In this document: positions 18,132 to 27,220 of the stretch, one piece after another
How positions within the stretch are numbered: the stretch's first letter is position 1
Layout: each line of letters opens with the position of its first letter
Origin: Mesorhizobium sp. STM 4661
GTDB lineage: Bacteria > Pseudomonadota > Alphaproteobacteria > Rhizobiales > Rhizobiaceae
Length of the DNA: 64,000 nt
Assembly: GCF_000359125.1 (NCBI RefSeq)
Contig: NZ_CAAF010000087.1
Location: 40,906 to 104,905, forward strand
Direction: 5' to 3'
Position numbers and translations under genes: made by a program
Notes under the pieces: generated by a model
Database searches by the model: none
Seen by the model: the letters and a program-made list of their open reading frames with translations, nothing else
What the model was told of the DNA's origin: nothing

Positions 18132-18995
18132 CTAGGCGAATGAATTGCTGAGCGACCCGATGCCGGAAATGGTGATCTCGACCCGATCGCCAGAAACCAG
18201 GAAGCGCGGCGGAGTAAAGCCGATCCCCACGCCTGCGGGCGTGCCTGTCGCGATCACATCTCCCGGCCGCAACGTCAGGCCCGCAGAAATGGCGGCGATC
18301 AATTGTGGTATTTCGAATATGAGATCGTTGGTATTGGCCTTCTGCCGCAGTTCGCCGTTTACCGTGCATTCGATATCCAGATTGCTGCCATCGACCTCGT
18401 CGGCGGTCACGATCCATGGTCCCATGGGGCAGAACGTGTCGAGTGCCTTGCCCGCCAGCCATTGCTTGTGGTTGCGCTGGCGATCCCGCGCCGTCACGTC
18501 ATTTACGATCGTGTAGCCCCATACGTGCCGCAGGGCCTCCGATTCCGGGATATTCCGGCCCGACTGCCCGATGATCACCGCCAGTTCGGCCTCGTAGTCG
18601 ACGGCCTGCGTGGCCTCGGGATGCATCTCCACGACGGCCCCGGGCCCTACAACGGTGCTTGGGGGTTTAGAGAAAATCGCGGGATATGGGTCGATTTCCT
18701 TTCCTTTGACCGCTCCTGCCTCAAAGCCGCTCCCCGCGAATTCCTTCGCGTGCTCGAAATAATTCTTGCCGACGCAGAAGATATTGCGATCGGGAACTAT
18801 CGGCGCGAGGAGCTTGACTTCGGAAAGCGAAATTCCAGGTCGACCTTTTGCGTCGAACGTGAATCCGGAAACGGAAAAACGGATCAGATCCGTCATGTTG
18901 GACAGATGATCGTCGAGCGGGTGAATAACGTTTGTGGCTTCGTCGACGACGCCGAGCAAAGTTTTTTGATCGACGACGAATCTTGCTACTTTCAT
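18132..18995 (-). CDS. fumarylacetoacetate hydrolase family protein
   Basis: The 287-residue protein has an N-terminal small domain and the C-terminal FAH fold. The marks are NIFCVGKNYFEHAKE, PAIFSKPPSTVVGPG, DYEAELAVIIG (metal-binding acidic residues), GYTIVNDVTARDRQ, and TGTPAGVGIGFTPPRFL. Members cleave or hydrate carbon-carbon bonds of 2,4-diketo acids, for example 2,4-diketo-3-deoxy-L-rhamnonate or -fuconate, ureidoglycolate and acylpyruvates. I chose 18995 because GAGAGG sits 9 bases upstream, whereas the ATG at 19004 abuts it. In this setting of sugar-acid genes the diketo-deoxy-acid role is attractive but unproven. Confidence 0.82.
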   Translation of the reverse strand: MKVARFVVDQKTLLGVVDEATNVIHPLDDHLSNMTDLIRFSVSGFTFDAKGRPGISLSEVKLLAPIVPDRNIFCVGKNYFEHAKEFAGSGFEAGAVKGKEIDPYPAIFSKPPSTVVGPGAVVEMHPEATQAVDYEAELAVIIGQSGRNIPESEALRHVWGYTIVNDVTARDRQRNHKQWLAGKALDTFCPMGPWIVTADEVDGSNLDIECTVNGELRQKANTNDLIFEIPQLIAAISAGLTLRPGDVIATGTPAGVGIGFTPPRFLVSGDRVEITISGIGSLSNSFA

Positions 18996-19543
18996 TTTTT
19001 GCATCCTCTCATACGGTGTTGTTCGCAGGTCACTCTGCTTGAGATCTTGGAGCCTGCGGAATTCCGATTTCGGAAGACGAAGGCTCTCGGAGATTTCGGC
19101 GATTACGTCGACCGCGGTGGGTTTCTTTGCCCGGCTGTCACGCGGCTTCAGTGCATCGGGGATCCGCGGCTTGGCAATGAACCGAGCTTATGGCGCCTTT
19201 CCGATCTGCGGACCGAACCGTCCGAGCGGCGTCCCGCGGACAGTCCAATAGAAGGTCGTCGTCGCCAGCCGGCGGATAGAAAATATTCGTATGTGCCGTC
19301 TTGGCTGCCGAGCACGTTGGTCAGATTTTAGAAGACCGGGCTCCCGACGGGAATAAGCGCATTTTCAAGGGTATAACTTATAGCATCGCACTCTTGCAGC
19401 GATCGTTTTGCATGTTGATTCCGGAATCTCCGCGCTACAGATTTGAGCGGAATTCTTGCGCCAGCGATCTCGTGACTGCACCGCTGCCACGACCAGCAAT
19501 GAACGGCAAATGGGCTCATTCGGCGTGCGAACGGAGATTTTCA
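18996..19543. other. intergenic control region between FAH and aldolase genes
   Basis: No gene is recognised. CAAGGGTATAAC at 19367-19378 is identical to the extended half-site of site 1, and is followed after 5 bases by GCATC at 19384-19388, a weak second arm. It lies about 160 bases before the aldolase start and is scored as a possible LysR box (site 5). Confidence 0.4.
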
Positions 19544-20332
19544 ATGTCTGACTTAAGTTCCGGCCCGGCGAACTCGCTGCTCGCCAAGATGGCCGCTGGC
19601 GAACGGGCTGTCGGCATGATCGTGCGCCTTGTGCGCGGCGTGGAAATAGTCGCCATCGCCAAGACTGCGGGTTTCGATTGCCTACTACTGGATCAGGAGC
19701 ACAACAGCTTCTCGCTGGAAACGATTAGCCAGATCTGCATCGCCAGCAATTTCGCGGGAGTGACCCCGCTGGTCCGGGTGGTCGATGCCAGTCATGCATC
19801 GATCACCAGGGCTCTCGAATGCGGGGCTCTGGGCGTCATCCTGCCGCACATCGAATCCGCTAAAGACGCTGCCGTCGCCATACAGGTCGCGAAATTCCCG
19901 CCACTCGGCCATCGCTCGATTGCGCCTTGCCTGCCGCATCTCAATTTCCGCCCTACGCCCGCAGCCGAAGCCATGCTCAGCATCAACAACTCCACAATGG
20001 TTGTCATGATGATCGAGTCGCTCGCGGCGCTGGAAGCGGTCGAGGAGATTGCCGCTGTCGAAGGCGTCGACATGCTGCTGGTAGGCGCCAATGACATGTG
20101 CAACGCTCTTGGCCTGCCCGGTGAGTTCGATCATCCAAATCTGCGTGCCGCGTTCGAGCGTGTCGCTGCGGCCTGCAAGGCAAACGAGGTGCATTTCGGA
20201 GTCGGAGGCCTCGGCCCAAGACCGGACCTGATCGAGGAAATGACTGCATTGGGAGCCCGCTATGCCACGGCGGGAGCCGACGTCACGTTCTTCACCAACG
20301 CCGCGATCGCGCAAGCGAGAAAATTCAAATGA
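19544..20332 (+). CDS. HpcH/HpaI aldolase family protein (copy 1)
   Basis: This 262-residue class II aldolase would split 2-keto-3-deoxy sugar acids into pyruvate and an aldehyde. Family features are the RLVRGVEIVAIAKTAGFDCLLLD strand, a histidine in EHNSF, metal ligands in MIESLAALEAVEEIAA and GVDMLLVGANDM, and GALGVILPHIE. Its length and sequence match the aldolase at 49444, and both are followed by an SDR of one subfamily. ATG at 19544 is favoured by GGAG about 7 bases upstream; the frame is open further upstream without homology. Confidence 0.85.
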   Translation: MSDLSSGPANSLLAKMAAGERAVGMIVRLVRGVEIVAIAKTAGFDCLLLDQEHNSFSLETISQICIASNFAGVTPLVRVVDASHASITRALECGALGVILPHIESAKDAAVAIQVAKFPPLGHRSIAPCLPHLNFRPTPAAEAMLSINNSTMVVMMIESLAALEAVEEIAAVEGVDMLLVGANDMCNALGLPGEFDHPNLRAAFERVAAACKANEVHFGVGGLGPRPDLIEEMTALGARYATAGADVTFFTNAAIAQARKFK

Positions 20333-20347
20333 CGACCGGAGAAGGTC

Positions 20348-21202
20348 ATGACAAAGATGGAAGCTTCAGCGTTGACTATGGACGAAGATACCTTCGTGCA
20401 CACACCCCAGGATTCCGGGGTTCCGGAGTGGGCACGGGATTTCAGTGTTGCCGACCGCGTGGTTCTGATCACCGGTGGCGGGCAAGGAATCGGACGGGAG
20501 CTCGCGCGCCAATTCTCGGCGGCCGGCGCGATCGCTATTGTGGCGGACCTCAATCTCGCCAACGCCCACCGGGTGCGTGATGAGATCGTGGAGAACGGCG
20601 GTAAGGCCACTGCGCTTTGCGTCGATATCTCGGACGCGGCGTCGATTGACGATCTGGTGCGGGCAGTCGTGGCCGCGCACGGCCGGATCGATGTCCTGAT
20701 CAATAACGCCGCGGTGTTCGCGACGCTCGACAAGCGTCAGTTCGAGGCGATCCCGCTCGAAGAATGGGATCAGGTGATCCGCGTCAACGTCACGGGCCCT
20801 TTCCTCTGCGCGCGCGCCGTGGCCCCAGTCATGCGTGCCGCCAGATGGGGACGGATCATCAATGTGTCGTCAGACGCGGTGCCGCGGGGAGTAAGCAACT
20901 ACCTCCACTATGTGACATCCAAATCAGCGATGATCGGCATGACCAACGCAATGGCACGTGAACTCGGACCCGATGGCATAAACGTCAATTGCATCCGGCC
21001 CGGCCCAGTAGCCACCGAAGTTGAACGAGCCGTCAATCCGACGCTGAATCTTCGCCGCATGCAGCTATCGCAGCAGTGCCTGCAGCGTGGAATGGTTCAT
21101 ACCGATTTGGTGGGTCTGATGATATTCCTCGCCACGCCCGCCTCCGGGTTCATCACGGGTCAGACGATCGCCTGCGATGGTGGTTATACTCACAGCAGCT
21201 AG
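20348..21202 (+). CDS. SDR family oxidoreductase (aldolase-linked, copy 1)
   Basis: The 284-residue SDR has an extra N-terminal arm of about 30 residues, then TGGGQGIGRELARQF, NNAA, and catalytic YVTSK with NYLHYVTSKSAMIGMTNAMARELG. The end FITGQTIACDGGYTHS is almost the same as in the SDR at 50318, its clear paralogue. It begins 15 bases after the aldolase stop, so the two are an operon. ATGs at 20348 and 20357 are both possible (GGAGAAGG lies 2 and 11 bases before them). A ketose or keto-acid dehydrogenase feeding the aldolase is a reasonable guess. Confidence 0.83.
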   Translation: MTKMEASALTMDEDTFVHTPQDSGVPEWARDFSVADRVVLITGGGQGIGRELARQFSAAGAIAIVADLNLANAHRVRDEIVENGGKATALCVDISDAASIDDLVRAVVAAHGRIDVLINNAAVFATLDKRQFEAIPLEEWDQVIRVNVTGPFLCARAVAPVMRAARWGRIINVSSDAVPRGVSNYLHYVTSKSAMIGMTNAMARELGPDGINVNCIRPGPVATEVERAVNPTLNLRRMQLSQQCLQRGMVHTDLVGLMIFLATPASGFITGQTIACDGGYTHSS

Positions 21203-21424
21203 TCACCGAGCGCGCGGCATCGGCAGCCGTCGACGCGTGCGGCGAGTTGTCGGGCGACTGATGTCCGCAAAAAATGCGGGCGCCCATTGGCGTACACGCG
21301 TATTCAGTCGAGCTATTGGTTCTCCCCTGTGCAGTCACTCAGCCGACCTGAGATGCGGACGATAGCGGCCTCAACGACATGACGGCCGAATGAGGAAGGC
21401 AAAACTCAACAGGAGGGGCGTCTT

Positions 21425-22639
21425 TCATGCGTGATCCCCGACCCGGATTGGTTGTCGATATCTGAGTTTCATGGCAGCGACCGATGCCAGCAGCACAAGG
21501 ACGCCGCTAACCGCGAATACCATTCCAACTCCCCCTTGGGCCGCTATCGCACCAAGCAAAGGACTGGAGACCCCCATCGCGAGGTCGAGACAGGCTGTAT
21601 AGGCTCCCATCGCAAGCGCACGGTTTTCGACGGGAGCGCGTCTGACAACTTCGACGCCGAATCCGGGGTATACGAGCGAATAGCCGAAACCGGTCACGGC
21701 CGCTCCCGCGAGCGCAACCGCCGGGTACGGAGCCAGCCACATCAGCATTTGACCCAGCGCCTCGACAGGCAGCGAGTAGAGTGCGAGGTTTGCCCCGCCG
21801 ATGCGGTCTGCAAGATGGCCGAACAGGATACGTGCCAACATCAAAGACCCCGCGAAGCAAGAGACGGCCAACCAGCCGGACTCCCACCCTCGTTCGGCAA
21901 ACAATAGAACCGCGAAGGTGATAACAGCTCCGAAACCGACACTGCTGAGGGCGGCTCCAATGCCTGGTAACCACACCGCGGACAGCACCGCACGCAGCGA
22001 CCCCTGCTGGCGCGGAACCGTTGCGACCGGTCTTATGGGGACGACGATCCCAATAGCGAGCAAGGGCGCGACAGTTGTGACAACAGCTATGGAAACGAAC
22101 CCGTATTCGGAAAACAATGCCGTCCCAACTGGGGCTCCGGCCGCGTATGCGGCGAACACCGCCGTTCCTGCCCACGCGATTACCTTGCCAGCGTTCTGCT
22201 GTCCGACAGTACCGAAACCCCAGCTCAGCGCGCCGGTGATGATAAAGCTTTCCGCCCCACCAAGAAGGCCGCGACCTATCGCGAGTATGGACGCCGACAA
22301 TACCGGTGAGCTCACCAGCAACAGCGAGACAAGGTAGAGGCATCCAGCGACAGCCGCGGCAGCGAGCCCTAATAGCACGGTCGGCTTCGAGCCGCGGCGG
22401 TCAGCGTAGTTTCCTGCCCAGAACCTCGAGAGCAGAGACGCTGCAAACTGGCTGGCCGCCACTAATCCCACTGCGATCGTACCGAGGCCTAGCTGGTCGT
22501 GGACATAAATCGGGAGAACCGGTAGCGCCAAACCTATGATCAAGAAGGCTACAAAGACGATCCCTATCAAGGGCAGCAGTTTCACCGCGACCGACGAATT
22601 CCCCGGCTGTTCGTCAAGATGGGCGAGGCGAGGGCTCAT
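21425..22639 (-). CDS. MFS transporter
   Basis: The 404-residue protein has twelve hydrophobic segments and the major-facilitator loop motif GNYADRRGSKPTVLLG between helices 2 and 3, with a partner GHLADRIGG in the second half. It resembles the arabinose-efflux/YfcJ-YhhS type of small-molecule transporter. It faces the aldolase-SDR pair convergently and is separated from the next gene by a long gap, so it is its own unit. Export of sugars, sugar acids or toxic aldehydes is possible; the direction and substrate cannot be told. Confidence 0.82.
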   Translation of the reverse strand: MSPRLAHLDEQPGNSSVAVKLLPLIGIVFVAFLIIGLALPVLPIYVHDQLGLGTIAVGLVAASQFAASLLSRFWAGNYADRRGSKPTVLLGLAAAAVAGCLYLVSLLLVSSPVLSASILAIGRGLLGGAESFIITGALSWGFGTVGQQNAGKVIAWAGTAVFAAYAAGAPVGTALFSEYGFVSIAVVTTVAPLLAIGIVVPIRPVATVPRQQGSLRAVLSAVWLPGIGAALSSVGFGAVITFAVLLFAERGWESGWLAVSCFAGSLMLARILFGHLADRIGGANLALYSLPVEALGQMLMWLAPYPAVALAGAAVTGFGYSLVYPGFGVEVVRRAPVENRALAMGAYTACLDLAMGVSSPLLGAIAAQGGVGMVFAVSGVLVLLASVAAMKLRYRQPIRVGDHA

Positions 22640-23369
22640 GCGACTCTCGTAACTTTCTATCGCTCGGCGAATCCAGCCACGTTAGAAACGCGACCAGGAA
22701 TCCGCCGGCCAGAATCAGGCATCTGGCGGAGAACGCGCCGCCCAATGCTGCCCCCCTATAAACTTGCTCGGTGAGGAAGATCGAGGCACGGGCACTTGGC
22801 CGGTCGTTCGGACACGCGAAGGTTAGTTAGCACATGCAGCATCGCGCGATTACCCCCGCAATCCTGCAAGGACTTATGAACGGCGCAGATATATGGCCGA
22901 GGCCAGCCATGGGAATGGTATCAAGGACGGCCTCGATTTTGACGCCATCGAGAGCGCCGTACGCGTTACCGCAGTCCACGACAGCTACAATGAAGTCCAG
23001 CCCGGAGCGGCTAATCATATGATGCTCGCGCGGCGTCGTTCCCATGCACAATAACCTATTGTCGAGAGGTCGGCCGGCGGGTGCTCACGGCTGTCGATCA
23101 ACACGAACGAACTAGCGAATAGCTGAGCAGGACCCTCGGATTGCCCTGGGCGTCGCGGCAAGTTGATGGATCAGTCTGCCGCGTCAATAGGTGGGCCGCT
23201 TGGCTGAGTTACGATTGTAACGCGCAGCGCGAAACTCCATTGCGAGCGCCGGGAGGACGACGAGGTTCATTTCGCTGTGACCATCCGGCATAAAGGGACA
23301 ACTCGGAGCTCGAAGCCCGACTTGGCAAAGTGCCGGGCTTGGAAGAAGTTTTGACTGAAAGCGATTGAC
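22640..23369. other. 730-base gap with possible decayed coding sequence
   Basis: No intact gene is seen. Around 22890-23040 one plus-strand frame reads a coding-like stretch (KDGLDFDAIESAVRVTAVHD and following) ended by a stop, without a start or a family I recognise. The 6-bp palindrome ACAATA-ACC-TATTGT at 23048-23062 lies between this and the dehydrogenase at 23370. Confidence 0.3.
23048..23062. promoter_or_regulatory. palindrome, possible operator
   Basis: ACAATA-ACC-TATTGT is a perfect 6-bp inverted repeat with a 3-bp spacer, unlike the LysR-box-like sites. It is about 310 bases before the dehydrogenase start, which is far for a direct operator, so support is weak. Confidence 0.25.
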
Positions 23370-24707
23370 ATGAAGATCGGATACATCGGTTTGGGAGCGA
23401 TGGGAGGCTCCCTTGCGCGGCATCTCTTGAACTCGCACGAATTGATGGTTTGCGATCTCAACGAGAGGGCTGTCGCAGATTTTGTGGGAATGGGAGCGAC
23501 GGCGGCCTCGACCGGAGGAGAATTGGCGCGCGCTTGCGACATCGTGATGCTCTGCCTTCCCCGCACATCGAACGTCCGCGAGGCGATTTTCAGTTCAGGC
23601 GGCCTGCAAGACGGGATTACCGCAGGGAAGCTCGTCGTCGATCAGACCAGCGGCGTACCTCAAGAGACGGCTGAGATCGCAAGTCGCCTGGAGAAGCTCG
23701 GCGTCTTGATGCTGGATGCTCCTGTCAGCGGAGGGATTCCCGCCGCGCAGTCAGGCACGGTGTCGATCATCGCTTCGGGACCAGACGCGGCGTGGGAGAT
23801 GGCCGCTCCGGTCCTCAACGCCATGAGCTCGAAGGTTTTCCGCTGCAGTGATCGCATTGGCGACGGTCAAGCTCTGAAGCTTGTCAACAATGCCATGGGG
23901 GCGTGCTATCGGATGGTGGTTCTCGAACTTGCCGCCCTAGGGCTCAAGGCCGGACTTTCGCTCGGCGAGATCACTGAGCGCCTCAACGCGGGCGACGGCG
24001 CCAACTTCACCACCAAGAAGATGTTGGTTGCCAAGTTGGAGGGTAAGGCCTCCACGGACTTCTCGCTCGCCCTCATGGTGAAGGATCTTAACGAGGCATT
24101 GGAACTCGGACTTCAAACTAAATCTCCGATGCACATTACTTTCGCTGCCCGAAATATCATGCAGGTCGGCTTGAACACCCTGGGCGGGGGAGCGCGTCTG
24201 GAAGATGTTTTCCGGATCATAGGATCCCTGGCCGGTGTCGATTTCGACCGCGCTGATGCGGACTCCGATGTTGCCGCTATGCCGGAGAAAGACCGAAGTT
24301 CTGTTCTTGCCTCTATCGAAAGCGCCGTTGACGCATGCAATCACATTGCGACCTTCGAATGCGCGGCGATGGGCATAAAGTATGGCCTTATGACGAAGCC
24401 GATGAATGAGGTTCTGAACTCTGGTTCCGCTTGGAGCCTTGCATCCGAGCGGGTTCTCGGCTCGATTTCCCATGGCAAGCCTTACAGGGCGGGTAAGACC
24501 ATTGAGGGGATGCTTGAGGCGTTGCGGAACGTGGCACGCTTGAGTGCCAAGTACGGCGTCCCGGCCATTGTGAGCAACGCGGTGCTTGCTACATTCGAGA
24601 GCGCGTCCAACGAGTTCGGCCACCAATCCGACATCGGGGTGATGGTCAGCGGGTTCGAACGCGCCAAGGGGCAGGGTCTTCGACTCGAAAGCGGTAGCCC
24701 AAAATAG
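23370..24707 (+). CDS. NAD(P)-dependent 3-hydroxyacid dehydrogenase with doubled C-terminal domain
   Basis: Residues 1-290 are a complete beta-hydroxyacid dehydrogenase: GYIGLGAMGGSLARHLL (cofactor), DAPVSGGIPAAQSGT (substrate loop) and the catalytic lysine in QALKLVNNAMG. The family is usually about 290-300 residues, but this protein runs to 445. The extra part from about residue 310 (SSVLASIESAVDACNHIATFECAAMGIKYGL) looks like a second copy of the helical C-terminal domain, without its own lysine motif. It stands 224 bases before the Ldh2-type gene. A hydroxy-acid dehydrogenase role in the pathway is likely; the substrate is not known. Confidence 0.8.
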   Translation: MKIGYIGLGAMGGSLARHLLNSHELMVCDLNERAVADFVGMGATAASTGGELARACDIVMLCLPRTSNVREAIFSSGGLQDGITAGKLVVDQTSGVPQETAEIASRLEKLGVLMLDAPVSGGIPAAQSGTVSIIASGPDAAWEMAAPVLNAMSSKVFRCSDRIGDGQALKLVNNAMGACYRMVVLELAALGLKAGLSLGEITERLNAGDGANFTTKKMLVAKLEGKASTDFSLALMVKDLNEALELGLQTKSPMHITFAARNIMQVGLNTLGGGARLEDVFRIIGSLAGVDFDRADADSDVAAMPEKDRSSVLASIESAVDACNHIATFECAAMGIKYGLMTKPMNEVLNSGSAWSLASERVLGSISHGKPYRAGKTIEGMLEALRNVARLSAKYGVPAIVSNAVLATFESASNEFGHQSDIGVMVSGFERAKGQGLRLESGSPK

Positions 24708-24931
24708 TCAGAGCCGGTGGAATATCGCACGCCCCGACGAAATCCGATTTTCCCCGCATATGCTGTCCCGCCGCTTTCGCATGCGATTGGCGACTCCTTC
24801 GGTTCATTGTGCGGGTGTGAGACAAAGACGAAGGAGTTCATCTTTGCGCCTGGCGTTAAGATCGTGGGCGAATGTCGGTATTAATGGGGCGTCCGGGCTA
24901 AAGTAAGCTAGCCATCTCGGAGGCAGGTTAG

Positions 24932-25927
24932 ATGCAGGTCACGTTTTCACACGCCCACGCGTTGGCGACCGACGTTTTGATCAAACATGGAGTGAATCCC
25001 CAGCATGCCAGGATTGTGTCGGATCATCTGGTCGACGCGGCCGCTGCCGGTCACGCGTTCGCGGGCTTGCCCCGAGTCCTGGCAATTGTCGAAAACCTCA
25101 AACAGAGGCCACCGGCAAAGCCGATAACCGTGACCGTCAAATCTCCGAATTCCGCAGTTGTCTGCGGGGGAGGGACCAATGGTTATGTCACTTCGTTGGT
25201 GGGCATCGATAAGGCCCTTGAACTGGCCGTGCAGAGTGGCGTGGGTGTTGTCGGCGTTACCGACACCTGGTTCAGCGGCCGCCTTGCCTATTATGTGGAG
25301 CGCGCTGCGCGCAAAGGCTTCATCGCCATGCACACTGCAAACACGATGGCGAGGGTCGCGCCCACGGGCGGCATTGACCGGATATTCGGCACCAATCCGG
25401 TCGCCTTCGCCTTCCCCGCGGACCCGGATCCTCTGGTCGTGGATTTTGGAACCGGCATGACAACTTGGGGCGATGTCCTTTTACGCCAAGAGCTTGGAAA
25501 GCGGTTGGAACCTGACGTGGCCGTCGATCTGGAGGGCCGTCCGACAGTCGACCCGACAGAAGCACTCGTCGGTGCGTTCATGCCGTGGGGTGGACACCGC
25601 GGATCCGGACTCTCCCTCGTGGTGCAAGTGCTCGGCATCCTGTGCGGGAGCGCGACCATTGTCGAAGAAGTGTCAGACTGTGGGTTCTTCTTCCTGGTGT
25701 TCAATCCGGAGCTTCTGATGCCGCTTGGTCAGTTTCGAGCGTCGGTGACAAAGCTCATCGATCAGATTGAGGCTTCGCGCCCCGCCGCCGGGATATCCAA
25801 AGTTCGAGTACCCGGCAGGTCTAGCGCAGCGAAACGCAGAGAGGCGCAAATCGCGGGTACCATTGAGGTCGACGACGCGATCTTCGAGGCGCTGGACCGC
25901 ATGAGACGGGAACACGCGGAGGCGTGA
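24932..25927 (+). CDS. Ldh family oxidoreductase (malate/L-lactate dehydrogenase type 2) with altered active site
   Basis: The 331-residue protein follows the Ldh2/YiaK/DpkA fold: GTNGYVTSLVGIDKALELAV, the central RIFGTNPVAFAFP, LVVDFGTG and GGHRGSGLSLVVQVL. Family members reduce 2-keto acids or imines with NAD(P)H. Two places where the family normally has histidine look changed: the SHG position reads FAG (in GHAFAGLPRV) and the NHFG position reads WFSG (in DTWFSGRLAYY). The usual general acid may therefore be missing. GGAGG precedes the ATG. It opens the group Ldh2-SDR-YciI-racemase. Confidence 0.75.
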   Translation: MQVTFSHAHALATDVLIKHGVNPQHARIVSDHLVDAAAAGHAFAGLPRVLAIVENLKQRPPAKPITVTVKSPNSAVVCGGGTNGYVTSLVGIDKALELAVQSGVGVVGVTDTWFSGRLAYYVERAARKGFIAMHTANTMARVAPTGGIDRIFGTNPVAFAFPADPDPLVVDFGTGMTTWGDVLLRQELGKRLEPDVAVDLEGRPTVDPTEALVGAFMPWGGHRGSGLSLVVQVLGILCGSATIVEEVSDCGFFFLVFNPELLMPLGQFRASVTKLIDQIEASRPAAGISKVRVPGRSSAAKRREAQIAGTIEVDDAIFEALDRMRREHAEA

Positions 25928-26019
25928 CAAGCATTCGGGCAGACCTATCGATCGGTCTAGGTCGCCGGTCAATCAGGGGTCGGAATGTCGTGAACGAAGT
26001 GGCACGGAGGAGTGAGAGA

Positions 26020-26805
26020 ATGCGACTGAAGGACAAGATCGCGATCGTTACGGGAGGTGCCTCCGGCATCGGCAAGGCTATCTCAGACCTCTTCGCCGCG
26101 GAAGGTGCAGCGGTGGTCCTCGCTGACAAGAACGAGGATGCCATCCCGGAGGCAGTTGAATCGATCAAACAGGCTGGGGGCAGAGCTTCCGGTTCGGCAG
26201 TCGACGTGACCCAGCGCGATCAACTCGCGGAATTCATGGACAAAGTGGTGGCCCAGTACGGTCGCATTGACATCCTGATCAACAACGCCGGCGTATCACG
26301 GTATCGTCCGTTCGCCACCACGACGAGTGAAGATTGGGACATCGTTCTGGATGTCGATCTCAAAGGGGTATTCTTCTGCACGCAGGCGGTTGCGCCACAT
26401 ATGGTGCGCCAGAACTATGGACGCGTCGTCAATATCAGCTCTGCGCTAGGCACTGGAGCGGCCCCGCACAAGACCGCGGGATCTCCTGGTGGAAGCGCCG
26501 CCTATGCATCGGCGAAGGCCGGGGTCATCATGCTCACGAAGACGTTGGCGCGCGAGCTCGGCCCGAGCGGAGTGACGGTCAATTGCATCGCGCCCGGCAG
26601 CTTTCTCACCCCGTTCTCCGCGTCGACACGAACACCCGAAGAGGTTCAGGAACACCTGCAGCACCGCAAGAGCACGGTGGTGCTGGGTCGTTTGGGAACT
26701 CTGCAAGAGCTCGCGGCACCTGTCCTTTTCTTCGCTTCCGACGACTCCAGCTATGTCACAGGGCACACGCTGTTTGTCGATGGGGGCCGTTCCGACCGCA
26801 TGTGA
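26020..26805 (+). CDS. SDR family NAD(P)-dependent oxidoreductase
   Basis: The 261-residue classical SDR has TGGASGIGKAISDLF, NNAG, and the active-site YASAK preceded by INISSALGTGAAPHKTAGSPGG, a longer loop than usual before the tyrosine. The C-terminal VDGG is present. I placed the start at 26020 because GGAGGAG precedes it; upstream in-frame codons would overlap the Ldh2 gene. It follows that gene by about 90 bases and precedes a YciI gene, forming one plus-strand group. Confidence 0.82.
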   Translation: MRLKDKIAIVTGGASGIGKAISDLFAAEGAAVVLADKNEDAIPEAVESIKQAGGRASGSAVDVTQRDQLAEFMDKVVAQYGRIDILINNAGVSRYRPFATTTSEDWDIVLDVDLKGVFFCTQAVAPHMVRQNYGRVVNISSALGTGAAPHKTAGSPGGSAAYASAKAGVIMLTKTLARELGPSGVTVNCIAPGSFLTPFSASTRTPEEVQEHLQHRKSTVVLGRLGTLQELAAPVLFFASDDSSYVTGHTLFVDGGRSDRM

Positions 26806-26864
26806 CTGAGGTCACGGGTTCAACACCGACATACGCGGCACCAAAGTGCCAGAGGAGAAATTTG

Positions 26865-27167
26865 ATGTTGTGGACCGTATATTGCCTTGACAGGGCGGAC
26901 ACCGCCGAGGCGAGGGCAGAGCACCTGACGGTGCACCGGGAATACCTCGATCAATTCAAATCGAGGATATTCTTTTCGGGCCCACTCCAGAATGACGACG
27001 CGTCTGTGGCCTTGGGAAGTCTTTTCATTCTGAACGTCCCGGCTCGGGTGGGTGCTGAAGATTTCATCTCCAACGAGCCATTCTACAAAGCAGGTATCTT
27101 CGAAAAGATCGCCATCTACAGGATGCGGAAGGGCAGATACAATCCGGATCTGGTCGACATCGTCTGA
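26865..27167 (+). CDS. YciI family protein (copy 2)
   Basis: This 100-residue protein is embedded at the end of a longer open frame, but the real gene is shown by AGAGGAGA 7 bases upstream of ATG 26865 and by a full YciI domain: LWTVYCLDR, HREYL near residue 24, the strand SLFILNVPA and the tail EPFYKAGIFEKIAIYRMRKG. It resembles the YciI protein at 1811 (DPFFQNGIFSKY). The gene lies between the SDR and the racemase-like gene with short gaps. YciI proteins can act as small isomerases or dehydrochlorinase-like enzymes; its reaction here is unknown. Confidence 0.78.
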   Translation: MLWTVYCLDRADTAEARAEHLTVHREYLDQFKSRIFFSGPLQNDDASVALGSLFILNVPARVGAEDFISNEPFYKAGIFEKIAIYRMRKGRYNPDLVDIV

Positions 27168-27220
27168 AAGCGCGCTTCCCTGAGCGGCGCTTGAAGCGGG
27201 ACGAATAGCAGGAGTTGACG

